From positions 123,054 through 187,053 of the forward strand of contig VWZF01002955.1 of the NCBI GenBank assembly GCA_013396755.1: 64,000 nucleotides of DNA, in the 5' to 3' direction. The position numbers and the translations under genes were made by a program. The DNA is from Sclerurus mexicanus. Lineage: Eukaryota; Chordata; Aves; Passeriformes; Furnariidae. Below the pieces are notes generated by a model. The model was not told where the DNA came from and made no database searches. It saw nothing but the letters and a program-made list of their open reading frames with translations. Positions 61,242 to 64,000 of this stretch are shown piece by piece (the stretch's first letter is position 1; each line of letters begins with the position of its first letter).

Positions 61242-64000
61242 CTGCAGAAGACAACACATTTGTTTTATCTTGCTTTCAGCTTCTGCCGCAATAGATCTGC
61301 AAGTGGCTTTGTAGCTAAGAAAAATGCTTGTTAGTGAAAGCTATTGGAGAAAGATTCTAATTATTGCTTGGTGAGAAAAAAAATAAAAGGGATAATTAAT
61401 AAGCAGTGAATGTACCACAGTCTTTCAAAACTTGCCCACTCTTTATTGCAGAACTCCACCATTTCTTTACCAACTGCTAAACGATTCTGTGTTAACTTCT
61501 ATTATAAAACTACAGGTGGGAGACACAGAAAACAGACCTAAACATTTAAGAGGCCTACTTAATTAGGAGGAACATGAAAAAAAACCCAGAAAATAGAAAG
61601 AAAATACACACCGGCTGTTTTACATTTCTATTACCTTTGAGGCAAAGGTTTGCAGAGGTGAATTTAAATGGTCATGGGACTTCAGAAATAAAGACAAGTA
61701 GCCAACTATACATAATCAGCTGCTGTTGAAAATAGAATGATATGACACAGATACTATTGTGTGATTGTTGCAAAAAACAATTCAACAGATGGCCCATCAC
61801 AAAAATAAGCAATTTCATTGTTCTTTTTAAGTGCCTTCTATTACTGTCCATGAATAATCAAAAGGCAGGCAGTCACTTCCAGCACAGTCAGCCTCTTCTA
61901 ACCTTCAGGCACAAAACACGAATGAAAAATAAAAATGGGTAGGACAAGTGATATTGGGGAGGAGGAAGGAGGTAAAAACGGCCTAAAAAAAAATTAAGTA
62001 AAATCTCTTTAAAGGTCTTAATTTTAGCTTAATAAACTTGCTTCATAGTACCAAGAAATAAAAGGAAACAGAAACCAGTCTGTACAAATGAAAAAAATAC
62101 AGTAAGTTTTTTGGAAAAAAGCACTCCTTGTTACAACAGCAATTTTTATTTCATAGGAGTTCACCACCTGAGATCAGCAATCTTAACGTGTAAACCACCT
62201 TTACGATCATTACACTTGATTCTCCTGCATTCAGTGTGGTTATTATATAGACACTTGTTGCATTTTGACTTGCCAAAACAGACCCTGATTCTGAGGAAAT
62301 AAACGAGTTGTGGCATGGTGAGAGTTATACATACTTATACAATGGATTGGCACCAAACTGTGCTTTCACCAGCTTAGATGTGTACACCATGATAGTAATA
62401 CATGTAGAGGAAGATTTTAACCAGTATAATTTTTATCTCTATTCCACACCCCTCCACCTCCTATCATTCTCACACTCCTAAATTACTTTTCTGGGCAGGA
62501 AAAAAAAAAATAGTTCTACATTAGAGATAGTAAAAGACTTGGGTTACATTTCTGATAGCTAGTTCGGAAGCAATAATGTTCTTAATGAACCACATATGAA
62601 CACTAGTTTCCTTCTTCCAAAGATGTCTTCTATTTTGTTCTATGGAATGCATTAATAGAGACTTTTTCTTTTTAAACAGCAAACTTTTACACAATCTGTA
62701 ACACACCCCTCAGATTTGCACATCTGTGCTAAGATCTGATATTAAAAAAAATACAGTAATTCACTATTGTACTGTATGTCTAATATATCTGTTTATTAAT
62801 CACTTATCAATTATTTATTTCTTCCTTCTGAATACTAAAATATAGGAACTTCCCCCATTCCTAAAAAACAAGGCACACAAAGAATCACTACAGATGTGCA
62901 TCTTAGGGGTAACTGAATTTGTTGTACCACAAAGCAAATCTAAAAGCCGAGTTTTAAAAATCTATTATATAAGTCATTTTCGTACAAACTTTTTTGCTTA
63001 ACAATACTACAAAGCATGCTACCTTTAGAAAACAGGGAGCAAAAGAATATTAATGCTGATAAAACAAAACAATAACATTTTCTTATTAATCAGAACTGTT
63101 ATTTGATGCAGAATTCTGAACTCCATTACAAAAAAAAGGAAAAGGAAAAAAAACCAAAAAACACTTCTTGAAAGCTCTGTCAAAAAGGAAGAGCCATTTT
63201 GAGGACCAGGATGCAAATATGAGCTCTTTTTATTGAATACAGTTTGGGAAAAACAAAAAAATTCCTACAAGGTAAAGCAGGTAGAAGATAGTAACTAAAG
63301 GATTGCAAATTCTCATGTTTTTACTGTATCCAGCATTCATCAAAGGCTACAAATTACCAATAAGGAGAGCCTGCTAATGGAGAGAATACAGAAATTTCAT
63401 TAGCATTTAAGAGAGAAGATTTTTATGACCTAGTGCTGCCTTCCATTATAACTCACGTTAAAAAAAAAAAAAGGAAAATAAGAAAAAAGAAGGAAAAACA
63501 CTAGACTAATAGTTAATTTACATGTGTAAGTGCTTGAGACTCAGTCAGCCACTGATTGGTACAGTTCCATGTAATGAATGACAAACATAAGCATTTATTA
63601 TCAGCAATTAGTATTAGCACAAAAATAAGAGCCTAATTTTTATTAGAGGCTTTTAATAGAATGCAGGTTAGTAAAAACTCCCTAAATTGTAGTTCACTTT
63701 AAGTCCAAATGGTACCAATGGTATATTAAGACCAACACTGCATGATCACTCAGCTTCCCAAGAAGTAGGGATTCTGTTTTCATTTTCAATAGTAACTAAC
63801 ATAGGTTATGGTCCCACACTAAAATCAGTTTCTGATTACCTTTGTGTAGTTATTTAATCACTAAACCATAACTAGAGACTTTTTATAAGCCACCTTCTTT
63901 GTTCTGAAACATCAAGATTATAATTACAAATATCATAATTCTAGGGTTTGTCTTCAAAATGAGGACACTTTTAGAATGGCTTAAGACTTCTGCAATTAGA
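61242..64000 (-). other. AFG1L intron running off the right edge
   Basis: I looked for the exon carrying the Walker B block (LCFDEFQ) and earlier exons in this stretch and found none. The intron therefore appears to extend past the window. It contains several A-rich tracts but no recognised repeat. Confidence 0.6.

Larger units (their letters stand above)
22682..64000 (-). other. AFG1L: AFG1L (LACE1) gene, 3' part, runs off right edge
   Basis: AFG1L is the vertebrate member of the AFG1/ZapE family of AAA+-type ATPases. It sits in mitochondria and is reported to take part in turnover of respiratory-chain subunits with inner-membrane proteases. Eight coding exons on the minus strand join with matching phases and GT-AG borders into 270 residues plus TGA, a little over half of a protein that is about 480 residues in human. 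In order the peptides begin VTDIADA, DLYKNGLQ, KYCSTVQL, TSEADVEA, TRPRILKV, PLGASDYL, VRIICSAA and DSAKELSM. The first exon here starts directly after the position of the Walker B 'FDEFQ' block, so Walker A, Walker B and the mitochondrial targeting sequence are outside the window. The sensor-1 region (VATSNRPP) and the arginine-rich NGLQR segment are present. Introns are 2.9, 15.6, 3.4, 0.26, 13.1, 1.7 and 0.7 kb, compact as in birds. Confidence 0.95.

Overview
The window looks like nuclear DNA of a bird, or of a closely related sauropsid. The evidence is GT-AG spliced exons of a vertebrate mitochondrial ATPase gene in compact introns, several CR1 LINE fragments (the dominant avian interspersed repeat, with the usual 'tccaacc...ttctatgattct' tail), and no mammalian-type SINEs or L1 that I could recognise. 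There are no bacterial genes or operons. Nearly all of the short open frames in the window are chance frames.

Layout: (1) 1-505 is a dense CpG island with a CRE/ATF-like octamer, two identical CCAAT-box blocks 42 bp apart and a forkhead/FOXO-type motif. It is the promoter region of a gene that lies mostly left of the window. In the human genome AFG1L is followed, on the same strand, by FOXO3, so I infer that this is the FOXO3 promoter, firing leftwards. (2) About 0.5-22.3 kb is intergenic. It holds a CR1 copy (7.67-9.06 kb) carrying a probable assembly error, a GC-rich promoter-like or LTR-like block (11.36-12.2 kb) and another CR1 (17.7-18.1 kb). (3) From 22,682 to beyond the right edge is the 3' two-thirds of AFG1L (LACE1), on the minus strand. 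I resolve eight coding exons (61142-61241, 58144-58202, 42412-42494, 38897-38967, 38540-38640, 25342-25482, 23546-23659, 22682-22825). They join in frame into 270 residues plus a stop. The exons carrying Walker A and Walker B lie right of the window.

The most interesting structure is inside AFG1L. A 63-bp near-perfect inverted copy of an exon end, its splice donor and the first 42 nt of the intron sits in an upstream intron (39944-40006 against 38498-38560; 61 of 63 identical). In the pre-mRNA the two copies are complementary, and the duplex would cover the splice donor. Other points are an isolated CpG-rich patch with a CTCF-like motif, a TATA-like box and a consensus donor inside an AT-rich intron (30.87-31.03 kb, opposite strand to AFG1L); tandem splice sites at one junction; an A8 homopolymer that sets the C-terminal residues of AFG1L; a 40-nt T tract against a splice acceptor; and an exact 352-bp tandem duplication around a single N, which is best read as an assembly artefact.

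No wholly new multi-gene system is visible. The window is one conserved mitochondrial ATPase gene, the promoter of its neighbour, and ordinary avian intergenic and intronic DNA.
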